Below are positions 16,446 through 26,278 of a DNA stretch of 64,000 nucleotides, piece by piece (the stretch's first letter is position 1; each line of letters begins with the position of its first letter). The stretch comes from Phaeobacter sp. CECT 5382 (GTDB taxonomy: Bacteria > Pseudomonadota > Alphaproteobacteria > Rhodobacterales > Rhodobacteraceae). The stretch spans positions 62,001-126,000 of the forward strand of contig NZ_CYSG01000009.1 of the NCBI RefSeq assembly GCF_001457775.1. Reading direction: 5' to 3'. The notes beneath the pieces are model-generated. The model had not been told where the DNA came from and made no database searches. It was given only the letters and a program-made list of their open reading frames with translations. Made by a program: the position numbers and the translations under genes.

Positions 16446-19400
16446 CGCCTTCTTCCTTTCGGCAATCAGCCGCTCCGCCAGATCACGTGCGATGGCAAAG
16501 GCGCCTTTGATCTTGTCGCTGTCTTTCTTCCAGTCGCGCCTTACAACGATCTTGTTGTCCTTGACCTTGGCCAGACCATTCTGCCCCTGAATGAATTCAA
16601 CAAGGCCCTGCGGTGACGCGAACTTGTCGTTGTGAAACTGAATTGTCGCGCCCTTTGGCCCAGCGTCGAGCTTGGCAATTCCGGCCCGCTTGCACATCGC
16701 CTTGATCCGAACAACCAGCATCAAGGTATTGACCTCTTTGGGCAATTTCCCAAATCGGTCGATCAGCTCGGCAGCAAAGCCTTCGAGTTCCACCTTGGTG
16801 GTCAGGGACGAAAGGCGGCGGTAAAGCCCCAGACGCACGTCCAGATCCGGCACATAGGCCTCTGGGATCAGGACCGGCACGCCCAGATTGATCTGCGGTG
16901 CCCATTGTTCGTCGGCGTCGCTCAACCCTTCCAGCTCACCAGAGCGGATCTTGGCAATCGCCTCTTCCAGCATGGATTGGTAGAGCTCATAGCCGACATC
17001 GCGCATCTGGCCGGACTGTTCTTCGCCCAGCAGGTTGCCGGCACCACGAATGTCCAGATCCTGGCTGGCAAGGGTAAACCCGGCCCCCAGCGTGTCGAGC
17101 GAGCCAAGTACCCGTAGACGTTTTTCGGCCGTGGCCGTCAGGCGCTGACGGGGTTTGGTAGTGAGATAGGCATAGGCGCGAGTTTTGGAGCGTCCGACCC
17201 GACCCCGGATCTGATAGAGCTGCGACAGGCCAAACATATCGGCGCGGTGCACCACCATTGTATTGGCAGTAGGAATATCCAGACCACTTTCCACAATCGT
17301 TGTGGCAAGCAGAACATCATATTTGCCATCGTAAAAGGCATTCATCCGATCATCCAGCTCTCCGGCGGCCATCTGACCATGGGCGACCACATAGGTGAGC
17401 TCGGGCAGTTGCGCTTTCAGGAACTCTTCGATTTCCGGCAGATCAGAGATGCGCGGCACCACGTAAAAGCTTTGCCCGCCGCGATAATGTTCGCGCAGTA
17501 GCGCTTCGCGGATGGTTACGGCGTCAAACTCGCTGACATAGGTCCGAATGGCCAGGCGATCCACTGGCGGTGTGCCAATGATCGACAGGTCCCGCACCCC
17601 GGTCAGGCTTAGTTGCAGCGTGCGCGGAATAGGCGTTGCCGTGAGGGTCAGCACATGGATGTCAGAGCGCATCTGTTTCAGGCGTTCCTTGTGCCCGACG
17701 CCAAAGTGCTGTTCTTCGTCGATGATCAACAGGCCAAGGTTGTTGAAGCGGATATTCTTTGCCAGCAAGGCATGGGTGCCAATCACAATATCAACGGTGC
17801 CCTTGGCCATGCCTTCACGTGTTTTGGTCGCGTCTTTTGCCGTAACAAAGCGCGACAACTGCCTGACTTCCAACGGAAACCCACGAAACCGTTCAGCAAA
17901 GGAGGCCGCGTGTTGGCGCGCCAGCAACGTCGTCGGTGCCACAACAGCAACCTGTACGCCCGACATGGCGGCCACAAAGGCCGCGCGCATAGCCACCTCG
18001 GTTTTGCCAAAGCCCACATCGCCGCAGATCAGCCGGTCCATCGGCTGGCCCGAAGTCATGTCTGCCATGACATCTTCGATGGCGCGCAGCTGGTCGTCCG
18101 TTTCCTGATAGGGGAACCGGGCTGAAAATTCTTCCCAGGCATGCGGCGGCGGGTCCATTACGGGCGCCTTGCGCAGGGCGCGTTCGGCGGCAATCCGGAT
18201 GAGCTTATCCGCCATCTCGCGAATACGCTCTTTGAGTTTGGCCTTTTTGGCCTGCCAGGCGCCGCCGCCAAGCCGGTCCAACAGCCCTTCGTCGTGGCCG
18301 TATTTCGACAGCAGCTCGATGTTTTCGACCGGCAGATACAGCTTTGATTGTTCGGCGTACTCCAACAACAGGCACTCGTGCGCAGCGCCAGCAGCCGTGA
18401 CCACCTCCATCCCCTGATAGCGGCCAATACCGTGGTCTACATGCACGACAAGGGCTCCGGGGCTGAGCGACTGCGTTTCGGTCAGGAAATTCTCGGCCTT
18501 GCGCCGTTTCTTGGGTGCGCGGATCAACCGGTCCCCCAGAACATCCTGCTCGGAGATGACCGTCATCTGCGGTGTTTGAAACCCATGTTCCAGCGCCCAA
18601 ACCGCCAGATGTAGCCCGGATTTTCCGATCCGGGTGCCATCCATCACCGGAATCACCTCCGCCAGGCCTTCGTCTTCGATCAAGCCAGTCAAACGCTCAC
18701 GCGCGCCTTCGGAATATGAGGCAACCACCACCGGCCCCTCGTGTAGGCGGGTCTTGATATGCGCGGCCAGTGCGCCAAACAGGCTGACGCTTTCCTGCTG
18801 CCTTTCGGGGGCAAAATTGCGGCCAATACGGCCACCCGCATCCACCACACCCGGCCCAGATGCCTGCGCAAGCGGGTGAAACTGGATCATGCGATGACCG
18901 CCAAGCGCGGCCTCCCAAGCGGCATCGTCAAGATAAAGCAGCCCCGGAGGCGTGGGTTTATAGACCGTGTCCAGCCGCCCCTTCTGGCTCATGGCGATCT
19001 TGCGGGTCTCGTATTGATCTTCGATGCTGTCCCACCGCGCCAGACGGGCCGGTATTACCTGATCATCCAGCGTCACCGTCGCTTGCGGCAGATAGTCGAA
19101 CAGGGTTTCAAGCCTGTCATGGAAAAACGGCAGCCAATGTTCGATGCCCTGGTGTTTGCGCCCCGCCGTCACAGCCTCATAGAGCGGATCATCGGTGCCC
19201 GCAGCGCCAAATTCGATCCGGTAGTTCTGGCGGAACCGGGTAATGGCGGCCTCGTCCAGGATCACTTCGGAAACAGGCGCGAGCTCAATCAGGTCCAGCT
19301 TTTCGGTGGTGCGTTGGGTGGCCGGATCAAAGCGGCGCGCGCCGTCCAGCACATCGCCAAAGAAATCCAGCCGCACTGGCCCGCTTTCACCGGGGGGGAA

Positions 19401-19889
19401 GATGTCGATGATACCGCCGCGAATGGCATAGTCGCCGGGCTCCATCACCGTGGGACTTTGGATAAACCCCATACGCACAAGGAAATTGCGCAGCGCCTTT
19501 TCATCGACCCGTTGATCAACCCGCGCGGTAAAGGCTGCCTCGCGCAGGACAGCGCGTGATGGCACCCGCTGGCTGGCAGCATTCAGCGTGGTGAGAAGAA
19601 TGTACTGCTTTGGCATTTCATGCACCAAAGCCGCAAGACAGGCCATGCGCGCCGCTGAGACATCCGCATTTGGAGAAACCCGATCATAAGGCAGGCAGTC
19701 CCAGCCCGGAAAGATGACAACCGGCATGTCTGGCGCAAAAAACCGCAGCGCCGCCCGGGTGGCCTCCAGCCTTTTGTCGTCACGTGCGATATGCAGAACG
19801 GGTTGCCCGGATTTGGCCAACTCATCCAAGATCAGTCGCGCATCATAGCCTTCGGGTGCCCCGCCCATAGTGATTGCTGATTGCACCAT
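16428..19889 (-). CDS. mfd: transcription-repair coupling factor Mfd
   Basis: A full-length Mfd of 1153 residues, matching the usual length near 1150. It removes RNA polymerase stalled at DNA lesions and recruits UvrA. The N-terminal UvrB-homology part (YDRVSPNADVSAARMA), the RNAP-interacting domain (GALVVHVDHGIGRYQGME near 475), Walker A GDVGFGKTEVAMRAAF near 625, Walker B IDEEQHFG, the TATPIPRTLQLSL motif and the TRG region are all visible. The C-terminus ends in a KAKAKAK tail. It is transcribed alone, convergent with the TPR gene. Confidence 0.97.
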   Translation of the reverse strand: MVQSAITMGGAPEGYDARLILDELAKSGQPVLHIARDDKRLEATRAALRFFAPDMPVVIFPGWDCLPYDRVSPNADVSAARMACLAALVHEMPKQYILLTTLNAASQRVPSRAVLREAAFTARVDQRVDEKALRNFLVRMGFIQSPTVMEPGDYAIRGGIIDIFPPGESGPVRLDFFGDVLDGARRFDPATQRTTEKLDLIELAPVSEVILDEAAITRFRQNYRIEFGAAGTDDPLYEAVTAGRKHQGIEHWLPFFHDRLETLFDYLPQATVTLDDQVIPARLARWDSIEDQYETRKIAMSQKGRLDTVYKPTPPGLLYLDDAAWEAALGGHRMIQFHPLAQASGPGVVDAGGRIGRNFAPERQQESVSLFGALAAHIKTRLHEGPVVVASYSEGARERLTGLIEDEGLAEVIPVMDGTRIGKSGLHLAVWALEHGFQTPQMTVISEQDVLGDRLIRAPKKRRKAENFLTETQSLSPGALVVHVDHGIGRYQGMEVVTAAGAAHECLLLEYAEQSKLYLPVENIELLSKYGHDEGLLDRLGGGAWQAKKAKLKERIREMADKLIRIAAERALRKAPVMDPPPHAWEEFSARFPYQETDDQLRAIEDVMADMTSGQPMDRLICGDVGFGKTEVAMRAAFVAAMSGVQVAVVAPTTLLARQHAASFAERFRGFPLEVRQLSRFVTAKDATKTREGMAKGTVDIVIGTHALLAKNIRFNNLGLLIIDEEQHFGVGHKERLKQMRSDIHVLTLTATPIPRTLQLSLTGVRDLSIIGTPPVDRLAIRTYVSEFDAVTIREALLREHYRGGQSFYVVPRISDLPEIEEFLKAQLPELTYVVAHGQMAAGELDDRMNAFYDGKYDVLLATTIVESGLDIPTANTMVVHRADMFGLSQLYQIRGRVGRSKTRAYAYLTTKPRQRLTATAEKRLRVLGSLDTLGAGFTLASQDLDIRGAGNLLGEEQSGQMRDVGYELYQSMLEEAIAKIRSGELEGLSDADEQWAPQINLGVPVLIPEAYVPDLDVRLGLYRRLSSLTTKVELEGFAAELIDRFGKLPKEVNTLMLVVRIKAMCKRAGIAKLDAGPKGATIQFHNDKFASPQGLVEFIQGQNGLAKVKDNKIVVRRDWKKDSDKIKGAFAIARDLAERLIAERKKAKAKAK

Positions 19890-19997
19890 TTTGCGTCTCT
19901 CTCTTGAACTTTTGGGACAGGGACCAACACTGTCACTACACTTGACGCGCGCACGCCCCGTTTCACCGGTCTTATATTAGATTAGATCAGATTTTGT

Positions 19998-20522
19998 TTA
20001 GCCAAGTGGACCAATATTCAGGTTCTGATACATGCCCCACATCGCCGTGGCGAAGATAAAGACCATTCCGAGCAGTTGAATACAGATGCGACAGGCAGTC
20101 ATGGCTTTGTAGAGCTCTTCCCCTGTGGGTTCATTCGCTGCAATGTTCTGTGCAAAGTACAGGTTTACCAAACTGACCAGAGCCAGAGGGAACATCAACA
20201 AAAACACCGATTGGGCAATCTCAACCTGCAGAACAAAACCCAGTGTCGCGAGCACGGACAATATAAAACAGGTAAACCCCAGCAACCAGACCCCGGCAGA
20301 GTGCACGACAAACAAAAGCCGGTTGATGTTGATACGAACCAGATCCGCCAGATCCCGGGCAGATTGCCCCCCATGCTTTCGGGCACGGTGAACCATGTCA
20401 AAGGGCACCCCCAAAACACGATGACTCAAAGTGGACCACAAAACGGCCAATGCGATCCAATACCAAAGGTTGGAAAAAGACCGCATATCAATCATTTCGC
20501 TAAGAGTTTGGAACACGGTCAA
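19998..20522 (-). CDS. four-helix membrane protein (annotated in relatives as SufBCD-complex component)
   Basis: A protein of about 174 residues with four hydrophobic segments (roughly 18-36, 75-97, 102-122, 145-165) and the block MRSFSNLWYWIALAVLWS-, found in many Rhodobacteraceae. In that group it often carries the label component of SufBCD complex, but nothing in the sequence shows a link to iron-sulfur assembly and no suf genes are here. The start is taken as TTG at 20522, 12 codons before MRSF; GTG at 20516 is the alternative. It is a stand-alone gene between mfd and hemB. Confidence 0.7.
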   Translation of the reverse strand: MTVFQTLSEMIDMRSFSNLWYWIALAVLWSTLSHRVLGVPFDMVHRARKHGGQSARDLADLVRININRLLFVVHSAGVWLLGFTCFILSVLATLGFVLQVEIAQSVFLLMFPLALVSLVNLYFAQNIAANEPTGEELYKAMTACRICIQLLGMVFIFATAMWGMYQNLNIGPLG

Positions 20523-20746
20523 ATTCTGGCTGCCTTTTACTCACACGCAATACTTCTATTTCCGCTCCTGCAAAAACCGTCTCTACGGGGACAAAATCCT
20601 GCCCGGAACCGACCCTATATCAACTGACTGCTCTTTCCGCACAAGCCCCATAGCCAAGGCATAAAAAAGCGCGGCGATTGTGCCACTTGCCAGCACCCAA
20701 TATTTCATGCGATTCAAACCGCAAGACAATAATGAATGAGTTTTCC

Positions 20747-21745
20747 ATGAAGCCCACCGTCGCTCCTTTTCCTGCCGCCCGCCTGCGTCGCACCCGGGTC
20801 AGCCCGGCAATTCGTGGACTGGTGCGTGAAAACACCCTAACCACCGACGATCTGATCTGGCCGGTTTTTGTCCGCGATGGTGAAGGTATCGAAGAGCCTG
20901 TCGCCTCGATGCCGGGTGTTGTGCGCAGGTCAGTGGACAAGATAGCAGAAGCCGCGTTTGAGGCTCAGGCTCTGGGCATCCCGGCAATCTGCCTGTTTCC
21001 CTACACCGATGCTTCCCTCAAGACCGAAGACTGTGCCGAAGCCTGGAACCCCGACAACCTGTGCAATCGCGCGATCCGCGCAATCAAGGCCGTAGCGCCG
21101 GATATCGCCGTGATGACGGATGTGGCGCTGGATCCCTATAACATCAACGGTCATGACGGCTATGTCGTTGACGGTGAAATCCTCAATGACGAAACCGTCG
21201 AGGCCCTGGTCAAGATGACGCTGGCACAGGCCGAAGCAGGCGCGGATATCATCGGCCCTTCGGACATGATGGATGGACGTATCGGAGCAATGCGCACAGC
21301 GCTGGAGGCCAAGGGTCATCGCAATGTGTCGATCCTGTCCTATTCGGCCAAATATGCCTCTGGCTACTATGGCCCGTTCCGTGATGCCGTTGGGGCCTCC
21401 GGGGCGCTGCAGGGGGACAAGAAGACCTACCAGATGGATCCCGGAAATTCCGATGAGGCCATGCGACTGATCGAGCGCGACCTGCAAGAAGGTGCCGATA
21501 TGGTCATGATCAAACCGGGTATTGCCTATCTCGATATCTGCTACCGGGTGAAATCCACCTTTGGCGCGCCGACCTTTGCCTATCAGGTTTCCGGGGAATA
21601 CGCGATGATCCAGGCCGCTGCGCAAAATGGCTGGATCGACGGCGAAAAAGTGATGCTCGAAAGCCTGATGGCGTTCAAACGGGCCGGCTGTGACGGCATC
21701 CTGACCTACTTCGCGCCTGAAACTGCCCGCATCCTCAATGGGTAA
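20747..21745 (+). CDS. hemB: delta-aminolevulinic acid dehydratase (porphobilinogen synthase)
   Basis: HemB condenses two 5-aminolevulinate molecules into porphobilinogen for tetrapyrrole synthesis. The protein of 332 residues has both Schiff-base lysines (SAKYASGYYGPFRDA and MVMIKPGIAYLD). The usual zinc-site cysteines are absent: the segment reads DVALDPYNINGHDG, the pattern of the magnesium/potassium-dependent or metal-independent alphaproteobacterial type. The start may be ATG 20747 (MKPTV) or 20732; neither has a clear Shine-Dalgarno sequence. No terminator is apparent after it. Confidence 0.95.
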   Translation: MKPTVAPFPAARLRRTRVSPAIRGLVRENTLTTDDLIWPVFVRDGEGIEEPVASMPGVVRRSVDKIAEAAFEAQALGIPAICLFPYTDASLKTEDCAEAWNPDNLCNRAIRAIKAVAPDIAVMTDVALDPYNINGHDGYVVDGEILNDETVEALVKMTLAQAEAGADIIGPSDMMDGRIGAMRTALEAKGHRNVSILSYSAKYASGYYGPFRDAVGASGALQGDKKTYQMDPGNSDEAMRLIERDLQEGADMVMIKPGIAYLDICYRVKSTFGAPTFAYQVSGEYAMIQAAAQNGWIDGEKVMLESLMAFKRAGCDGILTYFAPETARILNG

Positions 21746-22055
21746 CAGATCTGTCCCTGTTCGCCGATGCTGCCGCTGACCATAGACCTGCATGATGAGC
21801 CAGCTTTGCGTTAAGTCAGCGCCTTCGGTTGGGGCTGATTACGAATAATTGAAATGAAGTAAGGCGAGATGCCGCCCATTGCCCCGGCCAATTTCTGCTC
21901 AGAGTGATGACAGCGAGAGCTATTGCCCCTATAAATACAGGCAGAGCCGGAAAACCGGCCTTTTCAACGTCACCCGTCTCAAGGCTAGTCAATCGTATTG
22001 CAGTATTGCGAAAACGCATTTTTGGCCCCGGACACCAGGACAGGCAACTGGATAT

Positions 22056-22631
22056 ATGAGCAGCAGATCTTTTGAGCGCATGTCGCGCCGTGGTTTCACC
22101 CTTAGTCTTTTGGCCGGCGCGGGCGTGACCGCCGCCTGCGGTAATGGCGTTGGCAACTCCAACAGCGCGACCATTGACGCGCGCGTTGATGCAACGCTGA
22201 ACCAGATGTACAGCCAATACCCCAACACCATCACACTGGCCGAAAAATCCACAGGCATGCTGATCATGCCGCTGGTCACAGAAGCAGGCTTTCTTGTTGG
22301 TGGCGCCTATGGGCGCGGCGCGCTGCGTATCAACGGCGCGACCGTCGACTATTATTCGACCGTAAAAGGCAATGCCGGTCTGCAGATCGGCGCGCAGCAA
22401 TATGCCCATGTGTTGTTCTTCATGACACAGGACGCGCTCAGCAGCTTCCGCCGGTCGTCTGGCTGGGCCGCTGGTGCGGATCTTGAATATGTCGTGCGCA
22501 ACGACGGCAACAACGTGACAGCCGATACCAACACCCTGACATCACCGGTTCTGGCGGCTGTCTTTGGGCAATCTGGCCTGCGCATCGGCGCAACCCTAGA
22601 AGGCACAAAATACACCCGTATCATCCCATAG
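22056..22631 (+). CDS. SYLF/YSC84-type lipoprotein with Tat-like signal
   Basis: A protein of 191 residues. The N-terminus has a twin-arginine motif (MSRRGFTLSLLAGAG) that runs directly into a lipobox-like TAAC, suggesting Tat export and lipid attachment. The rest has the SYLF-domain pattern ITLAEKSTGMLIMPLVTEAGFLVGGAYGRGAL and the repeating G-rich end GQSGLRIGATLEGTKYTRI, a fold implicated in phospholipid binding. ATG 22056 is chosen; ATG 22080 would begin right at the twin arginine. It ends at a bidirectional terminator. Confidence 0.82.
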   Translation: MSSRSFERMSRRGFTLSLLAGAGVTAACGNGVGNSNSATIDARVDATLNQMYSQYPNTITLAEKSTGMLIMPLVTEAGFLVGGAYGRGALRINGATVDYYSTVKGNAGLQIGAQQYAHVLFFMTQDALSSFRRSSGWAAGADLEYVVRNDGNNVTADTNTLTSPVLAAVFGQSGLRIGATLEGTKYTRIIP

Positions 22632-22700
22632 TGGATTGCGTTTCCGGCCTCTGGGAAACGCTCGGAACCAAATTTACCAAATCCGGTAGGACAATAACCA

Positions 22701-22733
22701 AAAGGCGGCGCAGTGTTCTGCGCCGCCTTCTTT
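22701..22733. terminator. bidirectional terminator
   Basis: A perfect 12-bp stem (AAGGCGGCGCAG at 22702-22713 and its complement at 22718-22729, loop TGTT). It is followed by CTTT on the plus strand and TTTTGG on the minus strand, and lies between the convergent SYLF and dehydrogenase genes. Confidence 0.8.
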
Positions 22734-22807
22734 AACTGTTAAGCACAGTTTCTATCGCTTTGCTTGGCACACACCTTGGTTTAAGTCCCTGGCGTCACCC
22801 CCTGGCT

Positions 22808-23680
22808 TCAGTCCAGCGTGCGCAGACGTTTGATCAGCGACGAGGTATCCCAGCGACCGCCACCGATCTTTTGCACCTCCTTGTAGAATTGATCCACCAA
22901 GGCCGTGATCGGCAGGCTCGCGCCGGTCTCATTGGCGGCGTCCAGACAAATACCCAGGTCCTTGCGCATCCAATCCACCGCAAAACCATGTTCGAAATGA
23001 TCGTCGAGCATGGTCTCATAGCGATTGGCCATCTGCCAGCTACCAGCCGCCCCCTGGCTGATCACCTCGACCACGGCGCGCCCGTCCAGATCGGCCTTTT
23101 CAGCAAAATGCAGCGCTTCGCTGAGGCCCTGAACCAGGCCGGCAATTGCGATCTGATTGCACATCTTGGTCATCTGCCCTGCACCGCTATCGCCGATCCG
23201 ACGGCAGATCCGTGCATAGGCATCAATCACTGGCTCGGCCCGATCATAGGCCGCAGTATCCCCGCCACACATCACGGAGAGCACGCCATTTTCCGCCCCG
23301 GCCTGACCACCGGAAATCGGCGCATCCACAAATGCAATGCCAAGCTCGGCAGCTGCCGCATAAAGCTCTCGTGTGACTTTGGCCGAGACTGTAGTGTGAT
23401 CCACAAAAACGCTGCCCGGCTTCATCCCTGCAAAAGCGCCATCCGGCCCCAGACAGACAGAGCGCAAATCGTCATCATTGCCTACGCAGGCAAAGACGAA
23501 TTCCGCCCCATCAGAAGCTTCTCGCGGCGTGCTTCCAAAGGAGCCGCTATGTTCCTTTGCCCAGGCCTCTGCCTTGGCAGATGTGCGATTGTAAACTGCG
23601 ACCTCGTGCCCGGCTGTCTTCAGATGCCCTGCCATCGGATAGCCCATGACACCCAATCCCAGAAATGCTGTCTTTGCCAT
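22808..23680 (-). CDS. NAD(P)-dependent beta-hydroxyacid dehydrogenase
   Basis: A 290-residue member of the 3-hydroxyisobutyrate / tartronate-semialdehyde reductase family. N-terminal Rossmann motif FLGLGVMGYPMAGHL at residues 5-19, substrate motif DAPISGGQAGAENG near 120, and the catalytic Lys in GAGQMTKMCNQ near 170. GLGVMG with an early Arg (YNRT) after the second strand points to NADP. ATG 23680 is preferred over an earlier in-frame ATG at 23701. The substrate is not determined by the context, since neighbours are unrelated. Confidence 0.88.
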   Translation of the reverse strand: MAKTAFLGLGVMGYPMAGHLKTAGHEVAVYNRTSAKAEAWAKEHSGSFGSTPREASDGAEFVFACVGNDDDLRSVCLGPDGAFAGMKPGSVFVDHTTVSAKVTRELYAAAAELGIAFVDAPISGGQAGAENGVLSVMCGGDTAAYDRAEPVIDAYARICRRIGDSGAGQMTKMCNQIAIAGLVQGLSEALHFAEKADLDGRAVVEVISQGAAGSWQMANRYETMLDDHFEHGFAVDWMRKDLGICLDAANETGASLPITALVDQFYKEVQKIGGGRWDTSSLIKRLRTLD

Positions 23681-23803
23681 TTGCTTTTCCCCTGTTCTCA
23701 ACTGGCTTATGTTGGCGCCACCCTAGCACCGGGCTGCCAAGGTGCAATCCGCTGGCGTCAAACAGACGCCCAAGGGCAACAAAATATAGGAAACCGACCC
23801 TTT

Positions 23804-26278
23804 ATGGCACGTCTCTTTCGCTGGCTTTTGCGGCTCACGGCTGCACTGATTCTCCTGACATTGCTGGCCAGCTGCCTTGCCTATTTCCTGGCGGCGCAAT
23901 CGCTGCCCGAATACGACAAGGAAATCACTCTGCCCGGTGCCTCGGCTCCGGTCGAAATCATCCGCGATAATGCCAATGTGCCCCATATATTTGGCAGTTT
24001 TGGCGCCAGCGACGAAGATGTCTATTTTGGCCTTGGCTATGCCCATGCACAGGATCGTCTGTGGCAGATGGCGGTGATGAGACGGACGGCACAGGGTCGC
24101 TTGTCAGAGATCTTTGGCAACCGGACTGTGGAAACCGATACCTTTATCCGACGCCTTGATATCTATCGGCTGGCCCAGCAATCCCTGAGCGCACAACGCC
24201 CCGAAGTGCTGCAGGCGCTCTCCGCCTATTCCGCCGGCGTCAATGCCCGCCTGCTGGAGATCAACGAAGAGGCCCTGGGCCGCGGCGCGCCCGAGATGTT
24301 TTTGTTCAATATGCCTATCGCTCCCTGGCAGCCAGCCGACAGCATCGCCCTGCTTAAACTGATGGCACTAAAACTGTCCGGCCACCTGAAAGAAGAAGTC
24401 CTGCGCGCCCGTACCTCGCTGATGCTGGATAATCCGGAGCGACTGCGCGATATCTTACCCGACGCACCAGGCAAAGGCATCACAGCCCTGCCGGAGTATG
24501 CAGCCCTGTTTCCTGAACTTCCAAGATTTGCGGCCACAGAACCTGCACCGCAGAACGCCCTGTTTCCTGTCGCTCCGCGCGGCCTTGCCGGGGCCTCCAA
24601 CGCCTGGGCGGCAGCGCGCAACCGCTCGGCGGCGGGTGGCACTCTTCTGGCCAATGATCCGCATCTGGGCCTCACCGCGCCCGGCACTTGGTATCTGGCC
24701 CGAATGGAGCTGGCCACAGGTGGCGTCATTGGCGGAACCATTCCCGGCATTCCGGCCATTCTTGCCGGACGTTCGCAGCAGCTCGGTTGGGGCATCACCT
24801 CGTCTTATCTGGATGATCAGGATCTTTTCATTGAAAAACTGAACCCGGAAGATCCGCTGGAATATCTTAGCCCGGATGGCTACAAGACATTCACGTCACG
24901 CCCCTCGATCATCAAGATCAAGGACGCGCCCCCCGTAACCCTGACCCTGCGCTGGAGCGAAAACGGACCTGTTCTGCCAGGCTCGCTCTTTGGCCTATCA
25001 GCGATCACCCCGCCCGGGCATGTCGTCAGTCTGGGTTGGAACGCGCTTGATCCGCAAGACAGCTCCATGAGTGCCGCAATTGCCCTGATGCGCAGCGCCA
25101 CCGTCGCAGACGCCATTGCTGCAGGTGAGGACTATCTGGCGCCTTCGCAGAATCTGGTGCTGGCGGACCGCGACACCATCGCGCTGAAAACCATCGGAAG
25201 CTTTCCGGCGCGTGATGCCCGCCATCAAAGCAAGGGGCGGCTGCCGTCACAGGGCTGGCGACGCGAAAACCGCTGGCAGGGGCGTGCACCCTATGCGGCT
25301 AACCCGGAGTTTATAGCACCACGTGGCGGCATTCTGGGCAATACCAACAACAAGATCCTGGAGCGCCCTTTCCCCAATCACGTCTCGTTTGAATGGGGCG
25401 ACACGCAGCGCATCAACCGCTGGCGGCGCCTGATGCAAAATCGCCAGGTCCATACCCGCGACAGTTTTATCGAGGCGCAACTGGATACGGTCTCCTACAC
25501 CGCTCGGGCGCTGCTTCCGATCATCGGTGCAGATCTGTGGTTCACCGGCGAGGCGGCAGCTGATGGCAGCCGCGCGCGACAGCGTCAGATCGCGTTGACC
25601 CTCCTGTCGGAGTGGAACGGTGAGATGAACGAGCACCTACCAGAGCCGCTGATCTATGCCGCTTGGCTGCGCGCGCTGCAGGTGCGTCTCATTGCAGATG
25701 AGCTTGGCCCGCTTGCCGAAGACTTTCCGCATGTGGATCCTTTGTTCATCGAACGGGTCTACCGTGATGTCGATGGCGCCGCCATCTGGTGTGACGTGCG
25801 TCAGAGCACGACCCGCGAAACCTGCACTGACATGGCCCGGCTGGCACTGGATGACGCGCTGATCTGGATCGAAGAGCGCTATGGCAGCGCTCTGGAATCG
25901 CTGCGCTGGGGCGATGCGCATCAGGCCACGCAGGACCACGAAGTCCTGGGCGAGGTACCGCTATTGCGCTTTTTCGTGAACATTCGCCAATCCACCAGCG
26001 GCGGCGACAATACGCTACAGCGCGGGCGCACCTCGGGTCAGGATCCAGACCCGTTCCAGAACGTGCATGCCGCCAGCTTTCGCGGGGTCTATGATTTCGC
26101 CGACCCCGACAGCTCACTCTTTATTCTTGCGACGGGCCAATCCGGCCACTTCTTGTCGCGCTACTACGATGATATGGCGCAGCTCTGGCGACGAGGCGAA
26201 TACATTCCCATGTCGCTGGACGAAGATCTCGCCCGGGCTGCCGCCGTTGGTATCACCAAAATCACGCCGCGAAACTGA
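23804..26278 (+). CDS. penicillin acylase family Ntn-hydrolase
   Basis: A precursor of 824 residues. An N-terminal hydrophobic segment (residues 8-32, with ASC near 23 that may be a lipobox) exports it. Self-cleavage should occur before Ser265 in AGASNAW, giving an alpha chain and a beta chain with an N-terminal Ser nucleophile; the following LLANDPHLGL and the later NTNNK blocks are family hallmarks. Members hydrolyse penicillins or acyl-homoserine lactones and other amides. The start is the ATG at 23804; the frame is open much further upstream but there it is antisense to the dehydrogenase gene. Its stop overlaps the next start (TGATG). Confidence 0.92.
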   Translation: MARLFRWLLRLTAALILLTLLASCLAYFLAAQSLPEYDKEITLPGASAPVEIIRDNANVPHIFGSFGASDEDVYFGLGYAHAQDRLWQMAVMRRTAQGRLSEIFGNRTVETDTFIRRLDIYRLAQQSLSAQRPEVLQALSAYSAGVNARLLEINEEALGRGAPEMFLFNMPIAPWQPADSIALLKLMALKLSGHLKEEVLRARTSLMLDNPERLRDILPDAPGKGITALPEYAALFPELPRFAATEPAPQNALFPVAPRGLAGASNAWAAARNRSAAGGTLLANDPHLGLTAPGTWYLARMELATGGVIGGTIPGIPAILAGRSQQLGWGITSSYLDDQDLFIEKLNPEDPLEYLSPDGYKTFTSRPSIIKIKDAPPVTLTLRWSENGPVLPGSLFGLSAITPPGHVVSLGWNALDPQDSSMSAAIALMRSATVADAIAAGEDYLAPSQNLVLADRDTIALKTIGSFPARDARHQSKGRLPSQGWRRENRWQGRAPYAANPEFIAPRGGILGNTNNKILERPFPNHVSFEWGDTQRINRWRRLMQNRQVHTRDSFIEAQLDTVSYTARALLPIIGADLWFTGEAAADGSRARQRQIALTLLSEWNGEMNEHLPEPLIYAAWLRALQVRLIADELGPLAEDFPHVDPLFIERVYRDVDGAAIWCDVRQSTTRETCTDMARLALDDALIWIEERYGSALESLRWGDAHQATQDHEVLGEVPLLRFFVNIRQSTSGGDNTLQRGRTSGQDPDPFQNVHAASFRGVYDFADPDSSLFILATGQSGHFLSRYYDDMAQLWRRGEYIPMSLDEDLARAAAVGITKITPRN

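Noticed and set aside
22760-23803. Long in-frame extension before the penicillin acylase
   Set aside because: It is antisense to a complete dehydrogenase, and a signal-type N-terminus begins at 23804.
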